From assembly GCA_025174535.1 (NCBI GenBank), contig JALBUN010000015.1, forward strand, positions 246,501-310,500: a DNA stretch of 64,000 nt. The letters are read 5' to 3'. A model generated the notes under the pieces. The model did not search any database and was not told where the DNA came from. It saw only the letters and a list, made by a program, of their open reading frames with translations. The position numbers were made by a program, and so were the translations under genes. This stretch comes from Cantharellus purpuraceus (taxonomy: Eukaryota; Basidiomycota; Agaricomycetes; Cantharellales; Hydnaceae). Shown here in pieces: positions 24,362-36,055 of the stretch (position 1 is the first letter of the stretch; each line of letters begins with the position of its first letter).

Positions 24362-25135
24362 ACCAGTCCATTTATACAAAAATGAGCGAGCCAGTCGCAG
24401 CGATTAGCTAGCCGCGTTTACTCGTTACACACGTACGCTGCTAGCATTGTGGTGCCACTTGTCGCATGTTGCTTCGGGTCAACCTGGAAGATGGCTTGCG
24501 ATAAGTATGGTTGACATGCCAAACGGTGGATGATTTAGCCGAATGGAGGCCCAGCCTTGAGACGATGCACTGTAAACCTTAGTCCAACACCTCGCCAGCC
24601 AATCTATGCACCAAATGGTAAGGGGTAAGCCAAGCAACTGTTGAGATGCACCCTGTGAGTGAGACTTGCATTTGTGGCCCACCGAGCAGCGTGTAGTGCT
24701 TACAAGGTTAATGGCTTGCAATCGCGGTATTAAGTCCTTTCGGTTCCACCATTTATTGCATAGTAGGGTACGGTTCTGTTCCTGTTATGGTGCTCTGAGT
24801 AAGCATCAAGGAGACGTTAGTGCTTGACGCAATTCATTGAGGAGGCAGGCTGATGTTCCCGTCGCAGCATTGTGTCATTTCAACGACTTTACCCGCACAA
24901 TGCGGCGTCAGACTTCCGCGACTGAGGGGGGTACTAGATGTCGACCAGTGTCACAAGTCAAATTTGTACACATCATAATTCAGACCATCGAGTCTTTGGT
25001 ATTCTGCCTCCGTCAAGGTTCGGTCTCAAGCCAGGCAGCCTCATGACCATGTGGATGGCAACACGGTCATTTTGCCAACTAAGAGTCTGTTGTAAAGTCT
25101 CCGACGCTCATATTCCGCCCCCGTGCCTTGTCCAG
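24362..25135. other. Intergenic region, possible 5' remnant of the next locus
   Basis: No intact frame with family support. Around 25016-25070 a frame reading FGLKPGSLMTMWMATR could be an eroded N-terminal exon of the methyltransferase fragment that follows, but this is weak. Confidence 0.3.
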
Positions 25136-25330
25136 GTTATTTTTCTATCATGTGTGGTCGAAGCTTTGTCCTGGGTTAAACGAGAATACCAACGATCTTA
25201 TATCCCCACACGCTAAAGGGATCGTACTCGATATTGGCGCAGGTAGAGCGTCCTGAGCCATGTCACCATTATACAAACATGACCTCTCTTTACAGGAATG
25301 GGACACACTGCATTATGGACGTGCAAGACG
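25136..25330 (+). pseudogene. Class I methyltransferase fragment
   Basis: The exon 25136-25242 encodes FFYHVWSKLCPGLNENTNDL and then KGIVLDIGA. After a GT-AG intron to 25295 it continues GMGHT. The VLDIGAGxGHT pattern is motif I (SAM binding) of Rossmann-fold methyltransferases, and the preceding HVW...P.(L/V)NE layout is common in fungal members. Just after GMGHT the frame that would read LHYG is shifted by one base, and no further methyltransferase motifs follow. The coding remainder is lost or replaced by the hypothetical frame that continues at 25296. I treat it as a gene remnant. Confidence 0.45.
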
Positions 25331-26153
25331 GGTTGTCAGCACAGGGGTGATTGGGGTGATGAGAGGTATGGTGGTTAGTGAGGAGCCCGATGATATGCTG
25401 CATAGAGTTGTGGAAGAGGATGAGGGAGAGGAAGGCGGTGTGGGCGATGATGGGTTGCCAAATTGGGCGAGACGTTCAACGTTTGTGGATTACCCTCTCG
25501 GTAAGGCTGTAGCTTGTCTTAGTAGGACAACGTACTGAAGTCAAGCTTTGCATATGTTTAGGGCGTCTTCTTAGCCTACTTGTTCCGCTTCTCCCTTCTG
25601 AACTGCTTTCTCTCCTTCCTCCGCCCCACGACTCCGACAGAGCGACGCTACTATTCAGGCTTTCCTCCGGACAGATTTTGTGTACTGCGTATAACATTGG
25701 AGTATGGAAGTCACGCTAGCCATGGGGGTATATCACTAAGCTGCCATTCATGATATAGCCGCTCTTGAAGCTCAGGCTTGCGAAGACCCCGAAGCTGACA
25801 AGGAAAAGAAGAATATAGGGTGGACGTTCAGACGTACTGATAACCTCTGTTTATGGGCTGCGTAAGTCGCTCCCTAGTCTGCATCTGAAATTGGCTCGCT
25901 CATGACCGTTATTTCTTGAAGTGCCCTGAAATTACGTTATATGATCCCAATTGGTCCTCCCAAGAACTCTCGAGGCAACACTCCGACGACGTCGCCTTCC
26001 GCGAATCAGCTAGCGTTCCCTGGCATTGAGAACCTATTACTATTCGATCCGCAGGTTGTCGCGAAGCGTGAGGAGGGTTGGGATGCCATGCTTGAGAGTG
26101 CGGTGTTGAAGTGGATGTGGTGCGTTGTCGGTGAGCGACGAGAGGGCAAGTAA
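25296..26153 (+). pseudogene. Hypothetical fungal protein, broken by a stop and a frameshift
   Basis: Exons 25296-25500, about 25562-25861 and 25922-26153 spell a protein with an acidic stretch, STFVDYPLGRLLSLLVPLLP, LFRLSSGQILCTAYNIGV, WTFRRTDNL.LWAAALKLRY and a C-terminal region around VVAKREEGWDAMLE. The middle recalls a calponin-homology-like layout, but that is only an impression. An in-frame TAG at 25717-25719 sits where a lysine codon is expected (KSR-stop-PWGY), and one base is missing near 25737, after which AAIHDIAALEAQ resumes in another frame. Splice sites elsewhere are intact, so the decay is recent or restricted to one exon. A sequencing error could explain one lesion but is less likely to explain both. 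Confidence 0.5.
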
Positions 26154-27836
26154 GATGCATTGTCCTTTGCTTCAACATCCAATTTCAAGACACCGACCTA
26201 TGCCACTTGTCTAATGACTCGCTTTACGATAGATCATGATCACCGACGCATAACTTGCACAAATACCTCTCTCCCCCCTGTTTCACCCCTTCGATCCAAA
26301 GTCTCTTTTGATCCATGTATACCGCACACTCACTCATACCAAACATCCAGCACAACGTTATTTCCCACGCATTGCACATCATATTTCTTTCTTCCTTTGC
26401 TTTGAAGCTTTGTTGCATCCCATACTTAGTTAGAAAGTTATAGTTAGCCTCCCGATCGTTCTAGGTATAACGATACTATGATTAGCTCCGTGTAGCAATT
26501 GATAATTGATCGTTGTGATCAGCTGAAAACGAAGACGGTACCACGCATGATCAGGAGATGCGTCCATAGATGGACATTGCGTCTCAACTATTGAAGCGGT
26601 CTCTAAGCCATAAGTAATAGGGAGTAGGCAAGTTAATTAATTTTTGTTAACTTTTCCATTTATTAAAACAGCGGTTATTCAAAGTGAGGGCTTTTCATAG
26701 AGTATATCACAAGTCAACACCTCCCATATTTTTGAGGAGGGCTATCCAGCCCGTCGACGAGCAAGTCCGAGCCCTTAAGGCTCCAACCGACTGCATGAGC
26801 ATTACAGGGGCGATGGCATAGTGGTATAAGGCGTAGTTTAGGGTCGTTGGGCTGGCCACCCGCGGCTCTCGGCTACGAATGCCTAGAGGTTGCGAGTTCG
26901 ATTCCCGTTCGTCACCAATGGTTCTCCAAAAATAGACGTCAAATATGTACACATCAAGCGGTGCCGTCTAAGAATTGTTGTTGGCGAATTGGAATCGTCC
27001 TTCGAGACCTTGATGAAGCATTGTACACTTTCGAGTGTACTCCTGCAATCACCTGTCATGTTAATCAGCGAAGCCACTACCATCGCCCCTCTTTTTTTAA
27101 TAGTCTCTATTACCTCCCACCACAGCTGCCCTCCAGCTCCCCTTGCAAAATCAAACCTAGCAGGTCCTTCTCATCGCCCTCATTTTATGGCGGTCGATCG
27201 CACTCATGTTGGGAATACCTCACCTGAACTCATGTCAAAATCGGAATATACAGCAGTATCAATACTAGCCAAAGCCCCTGCCCTAAGCTTGCTGTCCCAT
27301 CATGAAATTCCACAAAGCTGGCTTGCTCCACCTCAACGCGTCGTGCTTTCTTTCTCTCAGCCCCGGGTCAGTTGCAATAAGCCCTCCCTAGAGCATAATG
27401 CAGTCATATTATTTTTGAATTTTACTAATCCATCACCTAGTCGCCACGGGGACACTGTAGGCGTCACGTCTCCGCTATCATATCGTGACAATTACTGGAT
27501 TTTTTACTGTCACTCGCACACGCGGCCCCATAACATTGGACGATAACCACCAGCATGAAGATATCGAACGTGCTCGCTGCCATCACCGAGGTTCGCCTCT
27601 CGATTCAACAGGCGTTTCGACCGACCTTGCTGCACTGTTGCAGCACGTATATGCCCCAAATGCAGCCCGGGCGGATGCAATTACATTCTCCGGCTACCAT
27701 TCCCACAGGTGGCCAATGCTCCGTGCCAATCCTATGTAGTGGTACTTCACTCAACCGTTCACAAAGCAAGCGAACTCTAGTATACAGATCTGTGTACGGG
27801 TATACAGGACATATTAAACAACTATAAGCTATATCG
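26154..27836. other. Intergenic region between two convergent genes
   Basis: The first 250 bases are probably the 3' region of the broken gene. The rest has no supported protein gene. It holds one tRNA-like segment (26809-26916). Confidence 0.4.
26809..26916 (+). tRNA. tRNA-like sequence with A-box and B-box
   Basis: TGGCATAGTGGTATAAGG (26815-26832) resembles a polymerase III A box and D arm, and GAGTTCGATTCCC (26894-26906) resembles a B box and T loop. The ends GGCGATG and CGTCACC can pair with one mismatch. The 108-nt span would need an intron or long variable arm. I could not fold a clean anticodon stem, and no T-run terminator follows. It may be a tRNA pseudogene or a tRNA-derived SINE head. 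Confidence 0.3.
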
Positions 27837-30800
27837 TTATGAAACCAAAGAGGCCTTGGTACGAGTTCCAAGGGCTGCAACCTTCTTCCCACCTTTTCGG
27901 GCTACTTGTGATCGTCCGCCATCCGCGTTCTCTTTGTCCCCATCAGGCGCATCGTAGAGATTACTTGTGCTCCGTTGCGCTGTTCTCTCCACAACACTTG
28001 TTCCGTCTCTGAACCGTGCACGGAACAAGACGTTTGCATTCGTAAACAGGCCCTCCTTCAAGCTTACAACAATAAATTGAGACCCTTTGAATCGTGTCCG
28101 GAACAGTTGTCCAATGTGCTGTGTGTGTGATAGGTCCAATGCTGCATCGATCTCATCCAATATATACATTGGGGCCGGCTTGAACTGGAGCAGTGCCATG
28201 ATAAGAGATAAAGCAATGAGAGACCTGGTATCCTAGTAATCAGATCATTGGATTAATACCCGATGAATAAGGGACACACCGTTGTCCACCACTTAGTTCA
28301 GTCAAACTCTGCTTCCACACGCTTCCGAGCTGAACTTTAACTTCCAAACCATCAGTCAAATCTTTGTCTTCTGGAGGTTGAAGCTTTGCAAAGTTGCCCG
28401 GAAGAAGCTCAGCAAAAATGCCTCCAAAATCGCTGCAGAGAATGTAGTCCTAGTGGTAAGCTCCGAATTCTTATGCAGCACATTCATCTTACCCATTGAC
28501 TTTCTCCCACGTCTTATGCAATGCATCCCGCTTATATCGATCAAGCTCAATGATTGTTTCCTCGATTTTGGCCTTGTCGCGCAACACAGTTGATAACATC
28601 TTTTTCAATGCAGTCTCCTTCTTTTCAACTCTATAGTCATAGATTAGTATACACAAGGTAGCGTAATTGACATGAAAAGACATACGTATCGATCATATTG
28701 ATTACTTTCGGATTGATCTTCTTCTTCAAGCCTTTTTGCGATTCTTCGAGCTCCCTGCACTTCTCCTTTGCCTCGGAGATATCTTGGGCGTTAAAATCGT
28801 ATGCCGTACCCGGCTTTCCAAAGTGACTGCATTGACAAACCGGAATTAAATTGTAGATGCATCACCAAAGCAAGACAATGAGGCTCACGCTTTCTCTTCA
28901 GGGATCCAGTCATGCAACTTTTCGAGGTCATGGACTTTGCTGGCCGATGCCGCACGGTCCTTCCGAAGACTCTGCATATCATGATCGAGCTTCTTGAGCT
29001 GCAGGTCCGCCTCAGCAGCGGCATTTTTCTTATCCTTGATGACCTGCTCGAGCTCAGTCACTTCGTGGTCAAATCGCGTGAGTGTCGCCCGCTCTTCCTG
29101 GAGTTTACGTTCTGCCTCCCTGTGTCGTTTCTACCGGGGCAAGGCATCAATACTCAGCCATGAATGGAAATTGAAAGACTCACCTCAATTGTCTCGACTT
29201 CCTTGGTTAGCTTCATAAGCTCTTTTTGGCTCTTCCCAGCACCAGCTCTAGCGCTGAGCAAGCCCTGGTGAGAAGTCTCAATGTCTTTCTCGAGTTGTTC
29301 TAGCATGAAAAGTTCAACAATCGTCTGAACTTTTCTTCGCGTGAAGAATCCCCCACCTTGTTCCAACTTCGCAGTTTGCAATTCTTTCTGATATGTCTTG
29401 ACAACCACGGATTGCTTCTGTAGTTCACTCTTCTGCTTTGAAATCTGCGCCTTGAGCTCTGTGATTTTTCCTTCCTTGTTATTCTTGAAGTCGTCCATGT
29501 CCTTCTCAAGCTTCTTGCACTCGGCTTTCGCGTCGGTCTGCTTCTGCTTACAAACGCGGGTGGCTTCATGCAACTCCTCGATTGATTTCTTCAGTGCTGC
29601 GATCTCATCACCGATCTACATCGACTCAGATATCAACAGGAAGGATAGATTAATGAAAGTATGATAGCACTCACACGCGCAGCGTTGCTCCCTTCTAGCT
29701 GTTCATCCAACAGCTTGACCTCGTGCTCCTTGATCTCCAGTTCGCGCGCAAGTTTCAACCACGCATCTTTCGCCCCTTTATTCCTTGATTCTTCCTGTTC
29801 CAATTTTCGCAACGCTGCCTTGGCTGCTTCCAGCCGCGCCTCTACCTCCTTTAGCTCCTGGACCTTGACAAGAAGTCCGCTACTGCTAGGTGCAGATCCG
29901 CCACTTAGTGTGCCAGATGGGTCATAGACATCTCCATCGAGCGTCACCGACTTGAGCCCGACAGCGCTATTGAATGTGACCGCTTTGGCCGTGCTAGCAT
30001 CGTCGCAAATTAACGTGTCACCGAAGACGAAGGCCAGCGCACTCGTCACCTCCTCTTCGTAACCGACCAATGATAGTGCTAGATTAACCTTGTCCCCTCC
30101 AATCTTCTTCGCAGCAGTCAGTTTCTGCGCTGATGCACGGAAGACGTTGATCTTATTGAGGGGGATGATGGTGACGCGTTTCTTGAGCTTGCCATGCTGA
30201 AGCAAATCTTTACCAACTTGCTCGTTCTCCACCACCACATTGTACAACTTTGCACCTGCGCTGATCTCGAGTGCCGTAGATTTTGCATGGTATTTATCAT
30301 CAAGCGTGATTAGAGTTGCCACAAGGCCCTTGACCTTGGACCGGTCAAAGTGCGGGGTCGGATCCGAATATTGGAAATCCAAGTTAGAAAGCCGTTGACG
30401 GAGCGCATCATATTTCTAGCAGAGCTAGTCAGCAACTCAAACATTCACTACTCCGACAAGGACACGCACCTCCGTCATAATGCGAGCATTTGATTTCGCC
30501 TGTCGCATCTCGGTGTCCATCTCGGCATCTTTCTCAAGACTCCAACCAGTCGCTTCAACTTTCTTCCGGACCCCTTCCAGCTCCTTCTTTGCCATCTCTA
30601 AGCTCTTCCGTCCATCCCCCGCCTCCTTCTCGACCTTCTTCCACTTGGCCTCTAATTCGGCGAGCTCCTTCTCTCTCAGGCTTAGCTTCCGTCGTGTCTG
30701 CTCCTCCTCTGCAGTCCCTTGCGCTAACCGAGCCTTGGCGTCTGCGAGCTGACCAAGATAGCCACCACCCCCACTAGAGTTAGCACTGTTAGATGAGAGT

Positions 30801-32230
30801 CCGGTGAGAAGCGACTGGAGTAAGTCCTCATTGGCAGTGAGAGCGGTCTGAGTCGATGTCTGTTTGTCTTTGAACGCGTCGTGCGAAGACGTCGAGTCGC
30901 GCACTTGACCGCGTTTGGCCTCCAGAGCGGCTTTCAGCTACGTAAGTACAGTCAGAAAAATGTCATGTGAAAAGTGGACGTGACACACTTCTTCCGACTC
31001 GGTTTCCAGTCCCTTAATCTTGGTCTCTTCATCATCTATAGACCCCTGCTTGATCTCCGCCTGAGTCCTGAGCTTGACAAGTTCTTTCTCCAACTCTTTG
31101 ACCTCTTCCTCTCGTTGCTTAAATTTCCCACCTTTCTTCAACTCGGCATCCCGTCTCTTCTCTGCTTCTTCCTTATCTTTTTCGGCAGCCTCTGCCTCGC
31201 GCAGCCTGGCTTCTTTCTCTCCCTGTACCTTAAGTACCTCCTTCGCCTTACGCTCGATATCGGCTTCTTTCCTTCTCACCCGCTCATTGGCCTCTTTCCA
31301 GTCCCAGGCTCTGAGAAGCCTACCAAGTCTTTCAAGTTCTGAGCACGCCTTTTGATATGAAAGGAAGGATCGCTTCTCAGCGCGCAATTTGTCCAGCTTG
31401 GGGGTGATTTCTTCTCGAAGCAGGCCTTCTATCTCTTCAACCCGTTTCTCCTTTTTGTCCATTGTCTTCTTTGCTTTGTCCTTTCGATCTTCGAACATGC
31501 GTGTACCAGCAGCTTCCTCAACCATGCCGAGAATCTCCTGTGGCCGCATGTTGAGGACCTACAGGGCGGTCAGTGGGCATTTGAGTCCGAAGAGAAATCT
31601 GCAATGCCTTTGTAATACGCCCTTGCATAATAACAAAGTTCGGATTGTTAATGTTCAATTGAACACCTTGAAACATTGTCTGAATAGTGTGCATCTGACT
31701 CTTGTGGCCATTGAGGAGGTATTTAGACACATTAGGCAATGCGATCTGTTGCAGATTTCAGTCATGACCATACACACTTCACAACATGAACGAAACCCAC
31801 TTGACGCGTGACTGTAATCTGCTTACAGTTTTCCAGCCCCACAGGGCTTCCCGCCCGATCCGAGTTGTCAAACACGACTGTTACGCTAGCCTTGGTTATC
31901 CCTGCTTGACCTCGTTTGTAGATAAGCTCCTGTTGGTTCTGTGCACGCATCTTCACGTCGCACAGGATCAGCCATGGCGAAACAGTGTCATCGAATTGTG
32001 ACTGACCTGCTTCACGTCGGTGATACCCAGTACAAAACATATCGCGTCCAGAATATTACTCTTTCCCGATCCGTTCAGTCCAGTAATCGCGTTGAACGAT
32101 GGATCCCATCCAGTGATCTGAGTGCGGACTGGATAAGACTTGAAACCTATGACATGATAAGTGTCCCAAAACCAAGTCCTATAAGCACGCGTTCCAACGT
32201 GCCTTCAAGGACCAGCTCCTCGATGCGCAT
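27837..32230 (-). CDS. SMC2: Condensin subunit SMC2
   Basis: This is a chromosome condensation ATPase that pairs with SMC4 in condensin. From the start at 32230 ([10 protein letters not shown]) the spliced product has Walker [10 protein letters not shown], the SMC2-typical stretch [20 protein letters not shown], a long coiled coil, a hinge region (about 29650-30380, with [19 protein letters not shown] and TLSGGSAP), a second coiled coil, then the ABC signature LSGGQR, Walker [12 protein letters not shown] and the C-terminal [10 protein letters not shown]. Length is about 1,200 residues, as usual for the family. At least ten short introns are needed. Two appear to start with GC (32147-32202 and 31559-31607), and one at 29300-29356 is 57 nt with no in-frame stop. 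The stop is at 27837. No lesions were seen, so the gene looks functional. Confidence 0.93.
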
Positions 32231-33317
32231 GGTCGTCTATTATACGCCGAGGCTGGTCAAGTTGCTGGTCGAGGATGAGGACGCGTTCCGCAAACAAACG
32301 CGTTACCGTCACGTGACTGTGACAGACTGACATTTTCCGAACCGTATCCGATATCAAATCACCACGCGTCTGCTACTGATGAAGCGATTAGGCCTTGGCT
32401 TGGATGTGGGCGACTGCCAGCAAAGGATATTTTGGCGAGATCCCGTAAGCTACTCATGCCAAGGTTGGGTAATGGCTTTCATCTCATCAACTAGTTACAA
32501 ATAGCCATGTCCTCGAATGCCTATAACTACCACAACAGCCTATTTCATGTTATTTCATGTGAAGACAAGGATTCCAACGTTCCGCCGGAGTGTTTCATAC
32601 ACAACATCCTCTACAAGTAATGGCGAATGGTAGCATCGTCTTTATTCACCCTGTTAGAGAGAATTTCTGCGGCGTTCTATTCTCGGCCATCTGCGTTGCA
32701 CGACGGACATGCATTGTGGGGTGTCCTTTTGCAAGCATGTCTGGCTCGACGGATCTTTTGGGACATCACGAGGCGAGAGGGACTCCCCTGCGCAACATTA
32801 TCTGATGCATGCCCATGGGCTCTCCTCTACGATCATCGTTATTTGGGGCGACGGCATGGTGAACGAGCTACTTCATCATTGATTTTTTAGATTGTGAACC
32901 AGCATGACTTCTCCTGGAGGAGTCTTCCACATGCGCCGAATCGTGAATAAAAACTATAGACGGCTCGGCCGTCGAGGATAAAGGCGCAACACAGCGGGGG
33001 ATGTTTCAGTGTGCGAATGTCATATGTTGCATTTGAATTGGCAGCGATATCGTGTGTCGGCGTCTCGTGGCTGGAGCATTGCCTCACATAGACAATTGAT
33101 GAAGGGGCTACTTGGCCTAATAAACAAGCAAAGAGTGCGGTGGTTAGGAAGAAGACTCTGTTTGGTTGAGCGTGGTAAAGTGCATGCTCACAGCTGCTCC
33201 ACAGGCCCGAGTATGTGCAAAAGACCTCTGGAAAAAACCACTTCGTACGAAGAGGGCGGTAACTAATGCAATGTGGATGAGTGACTAGCGGGTATCAGAT
33301 CCATTTCAGCTCACTAC
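32231..33317. other. Intergenic region upstream of SMC2
   Basis: Holds the SMC2 promoter side and then unassigned sequence. No frame has recognisable similarity. Confidence 0.4.
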
Positions 33318-33755
33318 TGTTGTAAGATTGAGTAGACGAATAACAGTCGATAGAACAAGAGCGTAGTTTTCCAATATGTAATTGGAACCTTCAAGAGATA
33401 AAATCAGTGAGTCGGTGAGATCAATATGATTCGGAATTGACTAGAGAACTGCGTATTGGCAGAACGCGTACTTATACATATGAGAATGAACTTGGCATCC
33501 GGATCATGAACGTGACCTCAGAATTACATATACACAGATAAATGCTTAGCATATTCATTCACTACCCCCGAATGTAAACGGTGATTGGATATACGGATGG
33601 ATGTTCGTATGGACGACAGTAACATGACTGCGTCTCGTGAGATGTTTGGATGTGGTCCGGAAATATGGAGTTCGAGATGTATATTGATATGATCCGGTGG
33701 TACGGAGCCTAAGTCGAGTGATCACCGGATGTGTTGTTTTAATTATGTCACAACA
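33318..33755 (-). mobile_element. 438-bp solo LTR (family E), minus strand
   Basis: The minus strand runs TGTTGTGACATAATT to a terminal TTACAACA, flanked by a perfect 5-bp duplication ACTAC (33313-33317 and 33756-33760). It matches the plus-strand copy at 48117-48554 along its full length with few differences. No coding region remains. Short frames inside it are not genes. Confidence 0.88.
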
Positions 33756-34173
33756 ACTACTACCCATCGAATAGTCAAGAACCAAGAGCACAAGCCAGAC
33801 CATCCCCACGCCTGTACCAGCATACAACAGCTCATAACAGCAGGGGGTCTCTCTGGCGAAGATGTTGCCCTGCATCAGAAGTTTTGATATGCACATAGTG
33901 TACAGCAGCTCCTACATTAAACGCGTCTCGTCACGTGGTGTCACGACCCAATTTCTCGGTACTCTCCAGCATCTCTAATTAATATTGTCCTACAATGGAA
34001 TAGCAACAATGAAGGGTGAAAGCAACCTATCCCGACTTATGTTTCAAGCTGGCAGAACAGTTGACCACAGCTCAACGCAGATGTGACGTATTTAGCGCCG
34101 AACTCGACAAAGTATTTTCCGCTAGAGTCATATTAAAGGCAAACGACCTTGCCTGTGGGCGTCCCCTCAAAAC
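33756..34173. other. Presumed Hsp20 promoter region
   Basis: About 420 bases between the solo LTR and the chaperone start. Scattered TTC and GAA triplets occur, but I could not assemble a clean heat-shock element array. Confidence 0.3.
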
Positions 34174-34744
34174 ATGGCGCTTTCCACTCACTTTGCAGAC
34201 CCCTTTTACGACCCCTTCTTCGCGGTGTCCATTCCGAGCGTCACCCGTGAATTGACTCGTGATGACACCGGTTTCACCCGGGGGATAATGCGTCCAAAGT
34301 GTGTACACCCTATTTATGGCCGTATGTGAATTGAAACCACACCCCCGCCTCCGTACCCTGTATGTAGAATGGACCTCAAGACCTCCAAGGACGCGAATGA
34401 AATGACAGCGACCTTTGAGCTCCCGGGCCTCAAGAAGGAAGATGTCGATATTGACGTGCACAACAATCGCCTGGTGGTGTCCGGTCAGAGCTCTGTTTCT
34501 GAAGATCTTGAAAATGAGGACTACGCTGTGCATGAGAGGCGATTTGGCAGGTTCTCAAGAACGTTGCCACTCCCGCCTGGCACCAAGGTAGGTGATAAAT
34601 CCACTGCGGGATTGATCGATTGTATTAAGTCTTCGTTTACACTAGCACGAGGACATCAAAGCTCAGTTGGAACACGGAGTGTTGACGGTCAAGTTCCCCA
34701 AGTCGCAGCCTGAGCAAGAGGTGAAAAAGATCGCGGTGTCCTAG
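34174..34744 (+). CDS. Hsp20/alpha-crystallin small heat shock protein
   Basis: Three exons (34174-34298, 34368-34587, 34646-34744) give 147 residues, the usual size for fungal 16-17 kDa chaperones that bind unfolding proteins in the cytosol. The N-terminus has the typical FADPFYDPFF. The alpha-crystallin domain spans about residues 42-140, starting PKMDLKTSKD and containing ATFELPGLKKEDVDIDVHNN and the conserved beta strand LEHGVLTVKFPK near the end. The C-terminus carries KKIAVS, which contains the I-x-V tail motif used in oligomer contacts. The third exon start was chosen as 34646 so that the family EDIKA follows the intron. A start six bases later (34652) is also possible. Confidence 0.92.
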
Positions 34745-36055
34745 ATTGTTGAATCAAAAATAGCGCATCGAGGCGCCAGAGTCTTGTGCTTAATACGTGT
34801 ACCAATTGCAATTCATTTGGAAAATACTGGAAAAGGGGTCAATCCATCACTCAATTGTGGGAACGTGTCCCGGTTGTCTGGATAATTGGCAACGAGGCAA
34901 TCTAGCATAGAAATGACGGGTTTCCCTCGGGTATACCTTATCACATTACATGAAAGCCTTTGAAGGTACCAAGACATTCCTGTGTGAACGACTCCGAGTG
35001 TCGGGAGGCTGGATGATTGATGGCATCAAAATGTATCAAAATGGAGAAGACCAGAAGCAAAGTTTCCTAATTTCCTCGTCACGTTACAGAGGTCAAGGCG
35101 CTGCTTGACAGTACTGCCTTTATGTAATAAAGGAGTGCCTTGTGTCCGTACCACCCGATCGTCCTTGGCGGCCATTTCCGTGGTCTAAAGTGCAAGTTTC
35201 AAAGTGGGGTATCAATGCAAGGTACGCTGTAAGAATGCGAGACGGGAGATATGTAACCTGTATAACCAACCTAGGAGAATACGGCGTGAAGTATAGAGAC
35301 GAAAGGGGATATGAGAGATCCCCTAGCAATCACTGGTATAGGGCAAGGCCGACGTCAATAGAAGCAGTCCTTTGATGACCCCTGATCCATTATGCAGGAG
35401 CTTCGCCGTGAGACATCTGCCCCAAAGGCGCCCATACGATAATGAAAATCGAGGACGACAATGACCACCTTGCCGTGTAGTGCTGCTCGTGTGTCCGGTG
35501 TCCGCCACGGAGATGTGTGTCGAGTCAAGGAGACATATTGGCACGATATTTTGCCAGAATAATCGGCCGAAAACACGAGGTGCACGCGGAAGGGGTCGGA
35601 TGTATATGAACGTCCATGGCATGCAAGAAGGGCCTTGAAGAGGATGAATATTCCGCCAAGCTGGAGCTCCTGCAGGACACTACTGCCAGGAGAGAATTAC
35701 GTGAGAGAGTGAAATTGGAAGCCGCTTATAGGGTCAATGTCTGAGATCTGATAGCCGAGGGTTGGGCTGAGCGTTTGTGTTGTGCGGAACTTGGATGTAG
35801 GTACGGATGAAAGTTCAACATACACGGAGCATAGGGCCCCTCTTCCCGTAGCTGGAATAGAGCCCGATCTCTTGAAACTTCCAGCAGTCACTTCCCACGC
35901 ATACAACCTTCTTCCCACGGTCCTTGGAGGCTCAAGGTATAGCCGTGCAGGATCAGGTGCTGCTTGGGTGAAGGTTGAAGCTCACAGCGACGAACATGAC
36001 CGCTTTTATTCCTTACTAAACTTTTATAAACTCCTCCTCCTTCCCTAGTCCCATC
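34745..36055. other. Intergenic region, no supported gene
   Basis: A 77-residue plus-strand frame at about 35142-35375 is rich in Arg and Tyr but unsupported. Sequence just before 36056 is pyrimidine-rich and probably the leader of the monooxygenase gene. Confidence 0.4.

Noticed and set aside
28912..31811. Serine- and phenylalanine-rich plus-strand frames opposite SMC2
   Set aside because: Antisense of Glu/Lys-rich coiled coil gives Ser/Phe/Leu-rich frames. SMC2 motifs on the minus strand are decisive.
33555..33896. 113-residue minus-strand frame, matched at 48102-48317
   Set aside because: Most of it lies inside the 438-bp solo LTR, which explains its second copy.
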